Below, one piece after another: positions 1 through 7,372 of a stretch of DNA of 11,789 bases. A program made the position numbers and the translations under genes. Every line of letters starts with the position of its first letter. The stretch's first letter is position 1. The notes below the pieces were generated by a model. It was not told the origin of the DNA. It ran no database searches and saw only the letters and a program-made list of their open reading frames with translations. The DNA lies in contig DKLE01000148.1 of the NCBI GenBank assembly GCA_002455605.1, forward strand, positions 1 through 11,789. The letters are read 5' to 3'. This stretch comes from Firmicutes bacterium UBA6648 (GTDB taxonomy: Bacteria > Bacillota > Clostridia > Peptostreptococcales > Anaerovoracaceae).

Positions 1-272
1 TGGGCAAAAGCATCACCGATTTTAAAGTGTCTTACATCATCCTGCTGGCTGGCAGGAACCAGGTGATCATAAATGAGAACCACCTTATCCGGATCCCATA
101 GCTGAGAAAAACCCATTTCTTCAAATTTTTCCGCAACGAAAGGAATAAATATATCATGAATCATCACCCGATCCACGTGAATGGTGACGATGTCTCCGGC
201 TTTGACAGATGGACTGCCGGTATAGCCGTTGATATTATGATCCACTAATTTTTCTATAAATGTCTGCCCCAC
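1..272 (-). CDS. Second isopropylmalate/aconitase-family dehydratase large subunit, N-terminal part (runs off the window)
   Basis: This is the first 90 or so residues of an open frame that continues past the left edge. It begins at a GTG (minus strand 272-270), chosen because AAGGAGG lies 6 nt upstream and the reading begins MGQTFIEKLVDHNI, the usual opening of LeuC-like proteins. It continues with an AGDIVTIHVDRVMIHD stretch, the substrate/iron-sulfur domain start of the aconitase superfamily, then LIYDHLVPAS, matching the 'DH..PA' segment of the family. The [4Fe-4S] cysteines are not in the window. It starts 11 nt after the second small-subunit gene, so the two probably form one heterodimeric hydro-lyase. 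It differs from the full-length LeuC in the same operon (extra residues around 12-20), so it is a paralogue and not a copy. It could serve isopropylmalate, citramalate (methylmalate), dimethylmalate or homocitrate-type substrates; the sequence visible does not decide. Confidence 0.85.
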   Translation of the reverse strand, partial: MGQTFIEKLVDHNINGYTGSPSVKAGDIVTIHVDRVMIHDIFIPFVAEKFEEMGFSQLWDPDKVVLIYDHLVPASQQDDVRHFKIGDAFA

Positions 273-283
273 GAAGTACCTCC

Positions 284-784
284 TTATCTCAGCGGCTCAA
301 GGCCATTTCGTCTGCGCATAGCCTGTACAAGCCCCCCCGCATTGATGATGTCCACCAGATTTTGTGGCAAGGACGCAATAGCGTATTCTCTGCCCTTATA
401 TTTAATACAGCGGTTCACGCATACCTCTATTTCATCGCCTTCTGTCACATCCTCGTAAATGTCGGGGTTTTCAATCAATAAAAGACCGTTATTGATGGCA
501 TTTCTGAAGAAAATACGGGCAAAGGACTTTGCTATGACACATTTCACGTTTAACGCCTTTATGATCTCCGGAGCCTGTTCCCTGGAAGAGCCGCAGCCAA
601 AGTTTTTACCAGCAACGATTACATCCCCGTTTTTTATCTGAGAAGACAGCTCAGGGCGAAGAGGAGAGAAGGCATATTGTTTCATATCTTCTATAGTTTT
701 GAGTGCCAAATAGTCTGTAGGGATGATAATATCTGTATCAATATCATCTCCTAAGACCCACACTTTACTTTTAAAAGTCTCCAT
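284..784 (-). CDS. leuD: Second 3-isopropylmalate dehydratase small subunit-like protein (LeuD paralogue)
   Basis: This is a small subunit of a two-part aconitase-family dehydratase that supplies the swivelling domain covering the active site of the large subunit. The start is placed at ATG 784, where CAAGGAG lies 6-7 nt upstream and the protein begins METFKSKVWVLGDDIDTD; a longer frame back to 823 overlaps leuC and has no site. At 166 residues it has the usual length. Visible motifs are DDIDTDIIIP (13-22), the substrate loop DYLALKTIED (24-33), NFGCGSSREQAP (about 62-73) and AKSFARIFFRNAINNGL. It lies 17 nt after leuC and 11 nt before the second large-subunit gene, so its partner is probably the latter. 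The loop differs from the first LeuD in this operon (YLAL against YLLL), which suggests a different substrate preference. Family assignment is firm; the substrate is inferred. Confidence 0.9.
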   Translation of the reverse strand: METFKSKVWVLGDDIDTDIIIPTDYLALKTIEDMKQYAFSPLRPELSSQIKNGDVIVAGKNFGCGSSREQAPEIIKALNVKCVIAKSFARIFFRNAINNGLLLIENPDIYEDVTEGDEIEVCVNRCIKYKGREYAIASLPQNLVDIINAGGLVQAMRRRNGLEPLR

Positions 785-800
785 TTTATACTCCTTGATA

Positions 801-2051
801 CTATAATTGATTTTCTGTTGCAATGCTTCCTTTTATTGCAGAGGCTGTTACTGTTGCTGCGGACCCTAAGTATACCTTTGAAGTAGGGTGCCCGGCTCGG
901 CCTTTGAAATTTCGCGTTCCTGTACTGATAAGAACCTCATTTGCTCCCATAACGCCCTGACAGCTTCCCCAGCATACACTGCAATTGGCATTCATGACCA
1001 TAGCGCCTGCTTCCATAAATATCTCAATCAGACCCTCCTCCAGGGCCTGCATATATACTTCATTGCTGGCAGGGACAATAAGAAACCGTACGGTATCGGC
1101 CACCTTGCGGCCTTTTAAAAGCCTTGCGGCAACCCGCATTTCGTCAATTCGTCCGTTGTTACAGGAACCAAGAAAGGCTTCGTCAATTTTAATACCGCAG
1201 GCATCCCTTGCGGGAATCACATCGTCAACAAAATCAGGCTTGGCAACGATTGGCTTAATTTCATCCAGATTAAAGGTATATTCTTTAAAATAGTGTGCAT
1301 CTGTATCACTTTCAAATATCTGTTTCGGCGTACGGCCACGTTCCGCAAGCCACTTAAGAGCTATCTCATCTGCTTGAAAAATTGCTGACTTTGCTCCTGC
1401 TTCAACGGCCAGATTACATAGAACCATACGATCATTTACACTAAGAGTTTTGACACCGTCACCGGTAAATTCCATCACCTGATAGTTCACCCCATTCGCA
1501 CCGATTTTACCAATAATGTGCAGCATTAAGTCACGAGGATAAACGTCTTCCCGAAGCTTTCCCATTAAATTGAGTTTTACCGTTTCGGGAACAAGAACCC
1601 AGGAGGTTCCGGTAACCATTCCATACAGGAAGTCTGTACAGCCGACGCCAGTGCCAAATGCCCCCAGCGCTCCGTAGGTACAGGTATGGCTGTCAGCCCC
1701 GAAAATTAATTCCCCCGGGCGCACATAGTTTTCCATCATTATCTGATGACAGACCCCTTTTCCTTCCCAGAAATCAATCTGATGCTCTTTTGCAAAGTCA
1801 CGCATCTTTTTATGAGAAGCAGCAGTCTTGGGATTATCAGCAGGAACGTTGTGATCCACAATGAATACAAGCTTCTTCGTATCTGCAATAGAAGGATTTG
1901 TTAACTGCCGGTTATACATATCAATTGTCAAATGTGTGGTTCCATCATTACTCATCATACGATCAAGGGTAACTGTATGAATATCACCGGGCTGTACGGT
2001 TTCTGCACCTGCAGCCGCGGCTATTATTTTTTCTGCTATGGTCATTCCCAT
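801..2051 (-). CDS. leuC: 3-isopropylmalate dehydratase large subunit
   Basis: This is the catalytic, iron-sulfur-bearing subunit of isopropylmalate isomerase, which converts 2-isopropylmalate to 3-isopropylmalate in leucine synthesis in the cytoplasm. The start is ATG 2051, giving MGMTIAEKII and 416 residues, with GGAGGTGGTG 8-11 nt upstream inside the end of the preceding leuD; the longer frame to 2105 overlaps that gene and is rejected. Motifs: GKGVCHQIM (98-105), GADSHTCTYGALGAFGTG (118-135), LGSCNNGR (295-301, first cluster Cys 297), NCSVCWGSC (356-364, cluster Cys 357 and 360) and a C-terminal RNFKGRAGHP. The usual PGCGPC motif is NCSVC here, followed by an additional Cys 364. The stop codon of leuD and this start are 1 nt apart, which implies translational coupling and pairing with that LeuD. 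Function is confident at family level; isopropylmalate is the best guess because leuA and leuB share the operon. Confidence 0.92.
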   Translation of the reverse strand: MGMTIAEKIIAAAAGAETVQPGDIHTVTLDRMMSNDGTTHLTIDMYNRQLTNPSIADTKKLVFIVDHNVPADNPKTAASHKKMRDFAKEHQIDFWEGKGVCHQIMMENYVRPGELIFGADSHTCTYGALGAFGTGVGCTDFLYGMVTGTSWVLVPETVKLNLMGKLREDVYPRDLMLHIIGKIGANGVNYQVMEFTGDGVKTLSVNDRMVLCNLAVEAGAKSAIFQADEIALKWLAERGRTPKQIFESDTDAHYFKEYTFNLDEIKPIVAKPDFVDDVIPARDACGIKIDEAFLGSCNNGRIDEMRVAARLLKGRKVADTVRFLIVPASNEVYMQALEEGLIEIFMEAGAMVMNANCSVCWGSCQGVMGANEVLISTGTRNFKGRAGHPTSKVYLGSAATVTASAIKGSIATENQL

Positions 2052-2052
2052 T

Positions 2053-2565
2053 TTATTCACCACCTCCGTATCTGCAATCAGCAGACCTGCTGGCTGCATT
2101 CTCATTTAAAGAGGCAATTAGACCGCCCTTATCCAAGATCCCCTGCATATAAGGAGGCAGCTTTGTACAAACATATTCTTTACCTCCGGATTGAACAATC
2201 CCTTCGGAGAGAAACAGCTCCATGGTATCTCCGTTGAGGACGTGATCATATAAATCCTTGCAGACAATCACAGGAAGGCCTATATTAATAGCGTTTCTGT
2301 AAAAAATGCGGGCAAAGGATTTTGCTACTACTGCTTTAACCCCAAGAGCCTTGAGAACACTGGGGGCCTGCTCCCTGGAAGAGCCGCAGCCGAAGTTTTC
2401 ACCGCCCACGATGAAATCACCGGGATGAATATTTTTGGAAAAATCCGGATCCAGCGATTCAAATGCATGAACCTTCATTTCATCAATTGTAGGCAGCAGC
2501 AAATATTGTGAAGCAATGATTTGATCCGTATCCAGATCATTGTGAAATTTATAAATAATACCCAT
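2053..2565 (-). CDS. leuD: 3-isopropylmalate dehydratase small subunit
   Basis: This is the small subunit of isopropylmalate isomerase, working with the LeuC encoded directly downstream. The start is ATG 2565 (MGIIYKFHNDLDTDQI), with AAAGGAGG 7 nt upstream; a frame extending to 2619 would run into leuB and lacks support. The product is 170 residues. It shows NDLDTDQIIAS (9-19), the substrate-recognition loop QYLLLPTIDEM (20-30), NFGCGSSREQAP (about 58-69) and AKSFARIFYRNAINIGLPVIV. The C-terminus (ENAASRSADCRYGGGE) is a little longer and more polar than usual; its last codons contain the ribosome binding site of leuC. It lies 37 nt after leuB and 1 nt before leuC. In most bacteria leuC precedes leuD; here the order is reversed for both pairs in the operon. 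Confidence 0.93.
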   Translation of the reverse strand: MGIIYKFHNDLDTDQIIASQYLLLPTIDEMKVHAFESLDPDFSKNIHPGDFIVGGENFGCGSSREQAPSVLKALGVKAVVAKSFARIFYRNAINIGLPVIVCKDLYDHVLNGDTMELFLSEGIVQSGGKEYVCTKLPPYMQGILDKGGLIASLNENAASRSADCRYGGGE

Positions 2566-2602
2566 GAAGGACCTCCTTTTTAAGTTTCTGGTCAGAAACT
2601 GT

Positions 2603-3673
2603 TTAGATGGCGTTGGCAATCAGATCGCCGGCTTCTGCTGTGCCGATGGCTTTCATGCCCTCTGTGTATATATCCGGTGTTCTGTAGCCGCCTGCCAGGA
2701 CCTTTTTCACGGCAGCTTCTATAGCATCCGCCTCATCTGAGAGGCCAAATGTATATCTCAGCATCATGGCAGCAGATAAAACAGCAGCCATTGGGTTTGA
2801 TTTATTCTGACCGGCAATATCAGGAGCAGAGCCATGTACCGGCTCATACATACCAAAATTGCCTTTGGCTAAACTGGCTGACGGAAGCATTCCAATGGAA
2901 CCTGTAATCATGCTGGCTTCATCAGAGAGAATATCTCCAAAAATATTACTTGTTACAATAACGTCAAATTGCTTGGGGTTCTTAACCATCTGCATGGTGG
3001 CATTGTCGATATAAAGATTATCTAAGGTAACCTCCGGGTAATCTTTTGATACTTCAGCCACAACTCTTCTCCACAGTCTGGAGCTTTCCAGGACATTGGC
3101 TTTATCCACACTGGTAACTTTCTTATTTCTTTTCATGGCCATATCAAAAGCTACTAGGGCGATTCTTCGTACTTCTTCTTCCGCATATTGCTCTACATCA
3201 TAGGCAGCAGGCCCTAGATCAGTTTCTTTAAAGCCTTTTTCCCCGAAATAAATGCCGCCTGTAAGCTCTCTCACAACGACAATATCAAGACCTCCCTGGA
3301 CAATTTCCGGCTTCAGAGGACAAGCATCGGCCAACTCATCAAATAAGATGGCAGGTCTCAGGTTAGCAAATAGGCCAAGCTCTTTTCTCAGACCCAGCAA
3401 TGCCCGCTCCGGTCTCTGATCCCCGGGCAGAGTATCCCATTTCCATCCCCCCACAGCACCCAGAAGTACCGCGTCACTGGCTTTACAAATATCAATTGTT
3501 TCCTGAGGGAGGCAGCTGCCTGTTTCATCAATGGCACAGCCTCCGGCTAAAACTTTTTTATACTCAAATTGGTGACTATATTTTTCATTGATTTTATTCA
3601 AAACTTTAACAGTTTCGGCCACAACCTCAGGGCCGATCCCATCTCCGGGAATAAGTGCAATTTTATAATTCAT
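2603..3673 (-). CDS. leuB: 3-isopropylmalate dehydrogenase
   Basis: This enzyme is the NAD-dependent oxidative decarboxylase that turns 3-isopropylmalate into 2-ketoisocaproate, the third step of leucine synthesis. The protein is 356 residues, the normal length. It opens with IALIPGDGIGPEVV (5-18). The substrate-binding arginines lie in RPERALLGLRKELGLFANLR (Arg 96, Arg 106) and VVVRELTGGIYFGEKG (Arg 135, catalytic Tyr 142). The catalytic Lys is in SVDKANVL (Lys 191), and metal-binding aspartates in YIDNA (Asp 223) and FGDILSDEAS (Asp 247, Asp 251). HGSAPDIAGQNKSNP (280-294) is the NAD-binding loop. The start at 3673 is supported by AAAGGAG 6-7 nt upstream. It follows leuA by 16 nt, so the two are cotranscribed. 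Identity is firm; nothing looks broken. Confidence 0.97.
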   Translation of the reverse strand: MNYKIALIPGDGIGPEVVAETVKVLNKINEKYSHQFEYKKVLAGGCAIDETGSCLPQETIDICKASDAVLLGAVGGWKWDTLPGDQRPERALLGLRKELGLFANLRPAILFDELADACPLKPEIVQGGLDIVVVRELTGGIYFGEKGFKETDLGPAAYDVEQYAEEEVRRIALVAFDMAMKRNKKVTSVDKANVLESSRLWRRVVAEVSKDYPEVTLDNLYIDNATMQMVKNPKQFDVIVTSNIFGDILSDEASMITGSIGMLPSASLAKGNFGMYEPVHGSAPDIAGQNKSNPMAAVLSAAMMLRYTFGLSDEADAIEAAVKKVLAGGYRTPDIYTEGMKAIGTAEAGDLIANAI

Positions 3674-3689
3674 GTTAATCTCCTTTTGT

Positions 3690-5390
3690 TTACGTTGTCA
3701 GCGGACGAATTTTTTTCTGTCTGTTAATGGCAGAAACCAAGGCATTAATCGATGCAAGAATAATATCATCATGAATGCCGATACCCCAGTAAAGCTCACC
3801 GCTGCTGTCGGTGAGAGCAACGTAAGCACATGCTCTGGAGTTTGAATCCGCTTCAAGGGCATGTTCTGAGTAGGTAACAAAGGTATAGTCAAAAGCATAA
3901 GGGGTTTTTTTCAGAGCATTGCTTACGGCATCAAGGCGGCCGTTACCGGAGGCAGATACTTCAAATTCATTGCCGTCTATAGTTACGCTGATGTCAACAA
4001 GCATTCCGCCCTCACTTTTATAGGTAGAAACCTTTTTAAAAGTAGCATCCGTTATATCCACTGGTTCAAATACATTAATATATTCCTTCTTAAAGATTTC
4101 ATAAATTTCTTCAGGAGTCAGCTCCTTGTGGGCATTATCTGAAATTCCTTTTACCAGGTAGCCCACTTCTTCACGCATTTTCTGCGGGATAGCATAGCCG
4201 TAGCTCTGTTCCAGAATATAGGCAATGCCTCCTTTACCAGATTGGCTGTTGATACGGATCACATCTGCATCATATTTCCGTCCCACATCATGAGGATCAA
4301 TTGGCAGGTACGGGATAGTCCACTGATTCAGATTGTTTTCTTCATGGTAGGCCATGCCTTTGGCGATGGCATCCTGGTGAGATCCGGAGAAAGCAGCGAA
4401 TACCAATTGTCCCCCATAAGGCTGTCTCGGGTGAACCGCCAGATCGGTAAATCTTTCGTAGGTTTCCACGATTGCGGGCATATCAGAAAAATCTAATTTT
4501 GGATTTACACCATGTGCGTACATATTCATGGCAACTGTGATAATGTCTACGTTACCGGTACGTTCTCCATTTCCGAACAAAGTTCCTTCAACCCGGTCAC
4601 CGCCGGCAAGGATACCAAGCTCGGCATCGGCTACTGCGGTGCCCCGGTCATTATGAGGGTGCAGAGAAATAATAAGATTATCTCTGTTGTGAAGATGGTC
4701 GTTCATATATTCAATCTGGCTGGCATAAACGTGGGGCATAGACATAGAAACCGTAGCAGGCAGATTAATAATCACTTTATTGGAAGGGGTAGGCTTCCAG
4801 ATATCTATCACTTCATTACAAATTCTCAATGCAAATTCCATTTCAGTACCGGTGAAGCTTTCCGGTGAATATTCAAAAGAAATTTCACTCTCCGGCATGG
4901 TGGCTCGGTATTTATTTAAAAGCTTTGCTCCGGTTACAGCAATTTCAACTATTTCATCCTGTGTCTTTTTAAAGACCTGCTGTCTTTGAGCAAAGGATGT
5001 TGAGTTATATAAGTGAACAATTGCTTTCTTTACTCCCTGCAGGGCCTCAAAGGTCTTCTTGATAATGTGTTCTCTGGATTGAGTAAGCACCTGGATGGTG
5101 ACATCATCAGGTATCAAGTTTTTTTCAATTAACGTTCTTAAAAAAGTATATTCTGTTTTTGAAGCGGCAGGAAAACCCACTTCTATTTCTTTGAATCCGA
5201 GGCTTACGAGGAACTGGAAGAATTCAATCTTTTCGTCTAGGCTCATTGGTACAACCAGAGCTTGATTACCATCACGCAGGTCGACACTGCACCATATAGG
5301 CGCTGTTTCAATATGATCTTTTTTTGTCCATTTCATTTTATTGACTGGCGGCATAAAATAGCCAATCTGATATTTCTCGTAATTCTTCAT
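3690..5390 (-). CDS. leuA: 2-isopropylmalate synthase, long (type 2) form
   Basis: This enzyme condenses 2-ketoisovalerate with acetyl-CoA to give 2-isopropylmalate, the committed and normally leucine-inhibited step. It is 566 residues, the size of the long LeuA2 form. The TIM-barrel catalytic part includes IWCSVDLRDGNQAL (32-45, metal-binding Asp 40), VGFPAASKTE (71-80), SLHPHNDRGTA (242-252, metal-binding His 244 and His 246) and LFGNGERTGNVD (271-282). A C-terminal regulatory LeuA-dimer domain (about 430-566) follows, with EHALEADSNSRACAYVAL near its end, so allosteric leucine control is expected. The start codon has AGGAGG about 9 nt upstream. It is the first gene of the minus-strand operon and diverges from ilvB, which supplies its substrate pathway. 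The next gene, leuB, begins 16 nt after its stop. Confidence 0.97.
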   Translation of the reverse strand: MKNYEKYQIGYFMPPVNKMKWTKKDHIETAPIWCSVDLRDGNQALVVPMSLDEKIEFFQFLVSLGFKEIEVGFPAASKTEYTFLRTLIEKNLIPDDVTIQVLTQSREHIIKKTFEALQGVKKAIVHLYNSTSFAQRQQVFKKTQDEIVEIAVTGAKLLNKYRATMPESEISFEYSPESFTGTEMEFALRICNEVIDIWKPTPSNKVIINLPATVSMSMPHVYASQIEYMNDHLHNRDNLIISLHPHNDRGTAVADAELGILAGGDRVEGTLFGNGERTGNVDIITVAMNMYAHGVNPKLDFSDMPAIVETYERFTDLAVHPRQPYGGQLVFAAFSGSHQDAIAKGMAYHEENNLNQWTIPYLPIDPHDVGRKYDADVIRINSQSGKGGIAYILEQSYGYAIPQKMREEVGYLVKGISDNAHKELTPEEIYEIFKKEYINVFEPVDITDATFKKVSTYKSEGGMLVDISVTIDGNEFEVSASGNGRLDAVSNALKKTPYAFDYTFVTYSEHALEADSNSRACAYVALTDSSGELYWGIGIHDDIILASINALVSAINRQKKIRPLTT

Positions 5391-5416
5391 TTTTAAATTC
5401 CTCCTCGTTTTGCCTC

Positions 5417-5494
5417 GTAAGCAATAATATTAATTTAGATTATAATAGGTAAGCAAAGGTTTCCATTAGTTTTTTACTTATTGCTAAGCCTATT
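5417..5494. repeat. TAAGCAA-type repeats and inverted repeat in the leuA leader
   Basis: Three related elements are visible: GTAAGCAATAA (5417-5427), AATAGGTAAGCAA (5444-5456) and the inverted TTGCTAAGCCTATT (5481-5494). The second and third form an imperfect inverted repeat with arms AATAGG/CCTATT and GCAA/TTGC, about 24 nt apart. All lie downstream of the proposed leuA transcription start, so they could be a hairpin in the leuA leader RNA or repeated binding sites for a repressor. No U-run follows on the minus strand, so it is not a simple terminator. Confidence 0.45.
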
Positions 5495-5505
5495 GTTAAT
5501 TTTAC

Positions 5506-5534
5506 ATACTAATAGAAGTTTTGTGTTTTGTCAA
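5506..5534 (-). promoter_or_regulatory. Promoter of the leu operon
   Basis: On the minus strand TTGACA (5534-5529) is followed after 17 nt by TAGTAT (5511-5506), two mismatches from TATAAT. Transcription would start near 5499, giving a leader of about 110 nt before leuA. A second TATAAT (5444-5439) lies closer to the gene but has no good -35 box. Confidence 0.6.
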
Positions 5535-5549
5535 TAAGAAAAGGTAAAA

Positions 5550-5565
5550 TAATTTGTGTGAATTA
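5550..5565. promoter_or_regulatory. Palindrome between the divergent promoters (candidate operator)
   Basis: TAATT and AATTA flank TGTGTG as a perfect inverted repeat. It sits almost in the middle of the 42 bp separating the leuA and ilvB -35 boxes, where one bound regulator could affect both operons. It is similar in character to AT-rich Firmicute operators but not a clear match to the CodY consensus. In AT-rich DNA a short palindrome can arise by chance. Confidence 0.3.
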
Positions 5566-5576
5566 ACAAAAAAACA

Positions 5577-5604
5577 TTGACTTTTTAGTTTACGACTATA
5601 TAAT
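5577..5604 (+). promoter_or_regulatory. Promoter of the ilv operon
   Basis: TTGACT (5577-5582) and TATAAT (5599-5604) are separated by 16 nt. Transcription would begin at about 5611, leaving a leader of about 80 nt before ilvB. Confidence 0.75.
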
Positions 5605-5611
5605 ATGTATT

Positions 5612-5671
5612 AAACACCAAAATACTGGTGGCTCTGGATTGCACCTCCAAGTAAAAAAGTGCAAGTTTTTA
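5612..5671 (+). promoter_or_regulatory. ilvB leader with competing hairpins (possible attenuator)
   Basis: CACCA (5615-5619) pairs with TGGTG (5626-5630). GGTG (5627-5630) can pair instead with CACC (5642-5645). TTGCAC (5639-5644) pairs with GTGCAA (5659-5664) and is followed by GTTTTTA (5665-5671), like a weak intrinsic terminator. The first and third hairpins are compatible; the middle pairing excludes both. That arrangement is typical of a transcription attenuator, but the stems are only 4-6 bp, there is no obvious leader peptide and no known riboswitch was recognised. Confidence 0.35.
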
Positions 5672-5693
5672 GAAAGAAGGGAAGTAGACGAAA

Positions 5694-7355
5694 ATGAAAT
5701 TAACAGGATCTGAAATTGTTGCAGAAGTATTGCTAGAGCAGAGAGTCGATACCGTGTTTGGGTATCCCGGAGGCACCATCCTCAATATTTATGATACTCT
5801 CTACAGCTATCAGGACAAAATTAAGCACATTTTGACTTCTCATGAACAGCATGCTGCACACGCAGCTGACGGTTATGCAAGAGCCACTGGAAAAACAGGT
5901 GTCGTATTTGCAACGAGTGGCCCAGGGGCTACAAACCTGGTAACGGGTATTGCCACAGCGTTCATGGACAGTATTCCCATGGTAGCAATTACCTGCAATG
6001 TACCGGATTCTCTGATCGGCAGAGATGCTTTTCAAGAGATTTGCATTACAGGGGTAACGATGCCTATCACGAAGCATAACTATTTTGTCAATAAAGTCGA
6101 AGATTTGGCTGATGTATTGAGAAATGCCTTCCGTATCGCCCAAAGTGGCAGAAAGGGTCCGGTATTGGTAGACATCACTAAAGATGTTACTGCAGCAGTT
6201 TATGAATTTGAAAACCAGGAGCCTCTGCCGGTAACAGAGATGCCAAAGGCGGATATAGCAGATATTGAAAGGGTGGCGGAGCTTATAAACAAAGCACAGA
6301 GGCCTATTGTATATTTTGGAGGAGGAGTTTCCGCCTCCTGTGCCTCACAGCAATTGGCAGAGTTTTTACAGAAGGCGGATCTTCCTGGTACATATACAAT
6401 GATGGCAGCAGGAGTTTTAAGCTATGATGACAAGAAAAACCTGGGACTGATTGGGATGCATGGCAGCGTTGCTTCCAATAAAGCCGTGGACAAAGCAGAT
6501 TTGGTTTTAGCTCTTGGAACAAGATTCAGTGATAGAGTAGCGCTGAACATGAAAAAATTTGCAAAGGATGCAATGATTGTTCAGATAGATATCGACAGAA
6601 GTGAAATCAACAAGAACGTACAGGTTGATTTAAGTATAGTAAGTGATGTTAAGGATGCTTTAAATAAATTGATTCCGTTAGTGGAAAAAGTAGACCGTTC
6701 TGAATGGATTGACAAGATCCGGGAATGGAAAAAAGTTAGAGGGGATAAAACGGAAGGAAATGCAAAGCTGCACCCTTATGAAATTGTTACAGGGGCTTGT
6801 GAGCTGACGGATAAAGAAACGATTTATGTGACGGATGTGGGGCAGCATCAGATGTGGGCCGCCCAATATTTAAAGCATCAGAATACAAGATGCTTTTTGA
6901 CCAGCGGAGGACTTGGAACAATGGGATTCGGCTATGGTGCAGCCATTGGTGCGCAAATTGGCTGTCCCCAGAAAAGAGTCATTCACTTTACAGGAGATGG
7001 TTCTTTCCACATGAATTTGGCGGAAGCTTGCACGGCTGTGAGCAATAAACTTCCTATTATAACGGTTATTATGAACAACAGTGTTCTGGGAATGGTTTAT
7101 CAATGGCAGACAACCTTCTATAACAAGAGATATTCTTCAACGACCCCGGAAAGACAGACAGATTTTGTTAAAGTAATTGAAGCGTTCGGAGGAAAAGGCT
7201 ATAGAGCTACGACTCCGGAAGAATTTGAAGCTGCCTTTACCGAGGCACTCAAAGCAGACGGACCGGTTTGGATTGACTGTGTAATTTCAAGACAGGAAAG
7301 AGTATTGCCGATGATTCCAAACGGGGGAACCGTAAATGACATGATAGTAGGTTAA
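5694..7355 (+). CDS. ilvB: Acetolactate synthase (acetohydroxyacid synthase) large, catalytic subunit
   Basis: This is the thiamine-diphosphate and FAD enzyme that joins two pyruvates, or pyruvate and 2-ketobutyrate, in the first common step of valine, leucine and isoleucine synthesis. It is 553 residues with the three expected domains. The N-terminal pyrimidine-binding domain carries FGYPGGTILNIYD (22-34) and the catalytic Glu 51 in SHEQHAAHAADGYAR. The FAD-binding region includes GRDAFQE (109-115), ITKHNYFV and the ALGTRFSDR segment (273-281). The C-terminal domain has the ThDP/Mg motif starting GDGSFHMN (434-441) and ending IMNN (459-462). GMVYQWQ (466-472) keeps the Trp associated with preference for 2-ketobutyrate. 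The residue before QWQ is Tyr where Arg is common. AAGAAGGGAAG upstream of the ATG is a moderate ribosome binding site. It heads an ilvBNCD operon. Confidence 0.97.
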   Translation: MKLTGSEIVAEVLLEQRVDTVFGYPGGTILNIYDTLYSYQDKIKHILTSHEQHAAHAADGYARATGKTGVVFATSGPGATNLVTGIATAFMDSIPMVAITCNVPDSLIGRDAFQEICITGVTMPITKHNYFVNKVEDLADVLRNAFRIAQSGRKGPVLVDITKDVTAAVYEFENQEPLPVTEMPKADIADIERVAELINKAQRPIVYFGGGVSASCASQQLAEFLQKADLPGTYTMMAAGVLSYDDKKNLGLIGMHGSVASNKAVDKADLVLALGTRFSDRVALNMKKFAKDAMIVQIDIDRSEINKNVQVDLSIVSDVKDALNKLIPLVEKVDRSEWIDKIREWKKVRGDKTEGNAKLHPYEIVTGACELTDKETIYVTDVGQHQMWAAQYLKHQNTRCFLTSGGLGTMGFGYGAAIGAQIGCPQKRVIHFTGDGSFHMNLAEACTAVSNKLPIITVIMNNSVLGMVYQWQTTFYNKRYSSTTPERQTDFVKVIEAFGGKGYRATTPEEFEAAFTEALKADGPVWIDCVISRQERVLPMIPNGGTVNDMIVG

Positions 7356-7372
7356 GAAAGGAGAATGCTGCT

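Larger units (their letters stand above)
5391..5693. other. Divergent leuA/ilvB control region
   Basis: This 303-bp stretch between the divergent leuA and ilvB starts holds no convincing coding frame. It is strongly AT-rich and contains a promoter for each direction, with about 42 bp between the two -35 boxes. It also contains three copies of a TAAGCAA-type element on the leuA side, a short palindrome between the two -35 boxes, and a leader of about 80 nt before ilvB with small hairpins. No T-box signature (AGGGTGGNACCGCG type) is visible. No good CodY 15-mer is evident by eye. Confidence 0.8.

Noticed and set aside
2052..2105. Upstream extension of leuC
   Set aside because: The added residues are an out-of-frame reading of the leuD tail; ATG 2051 has GGAGGTGGTG upstream and a family-like start.
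2566..2619. Upstream extension of leuD (extra 18 residues)
   Set aside because: It overlaps the end of leuB, gives an N-terminus unlike the family, and the internal ATG at 2565 has a strong AAAGGAGG at ideal spacing.
5391..5693. T-box riboswitch or CodY box in the leu/ilv control region
   Set aside because: I looked for the conserved T-box antiterminator sequence and the 15-bp CodY consensus on both strands and found no good match.
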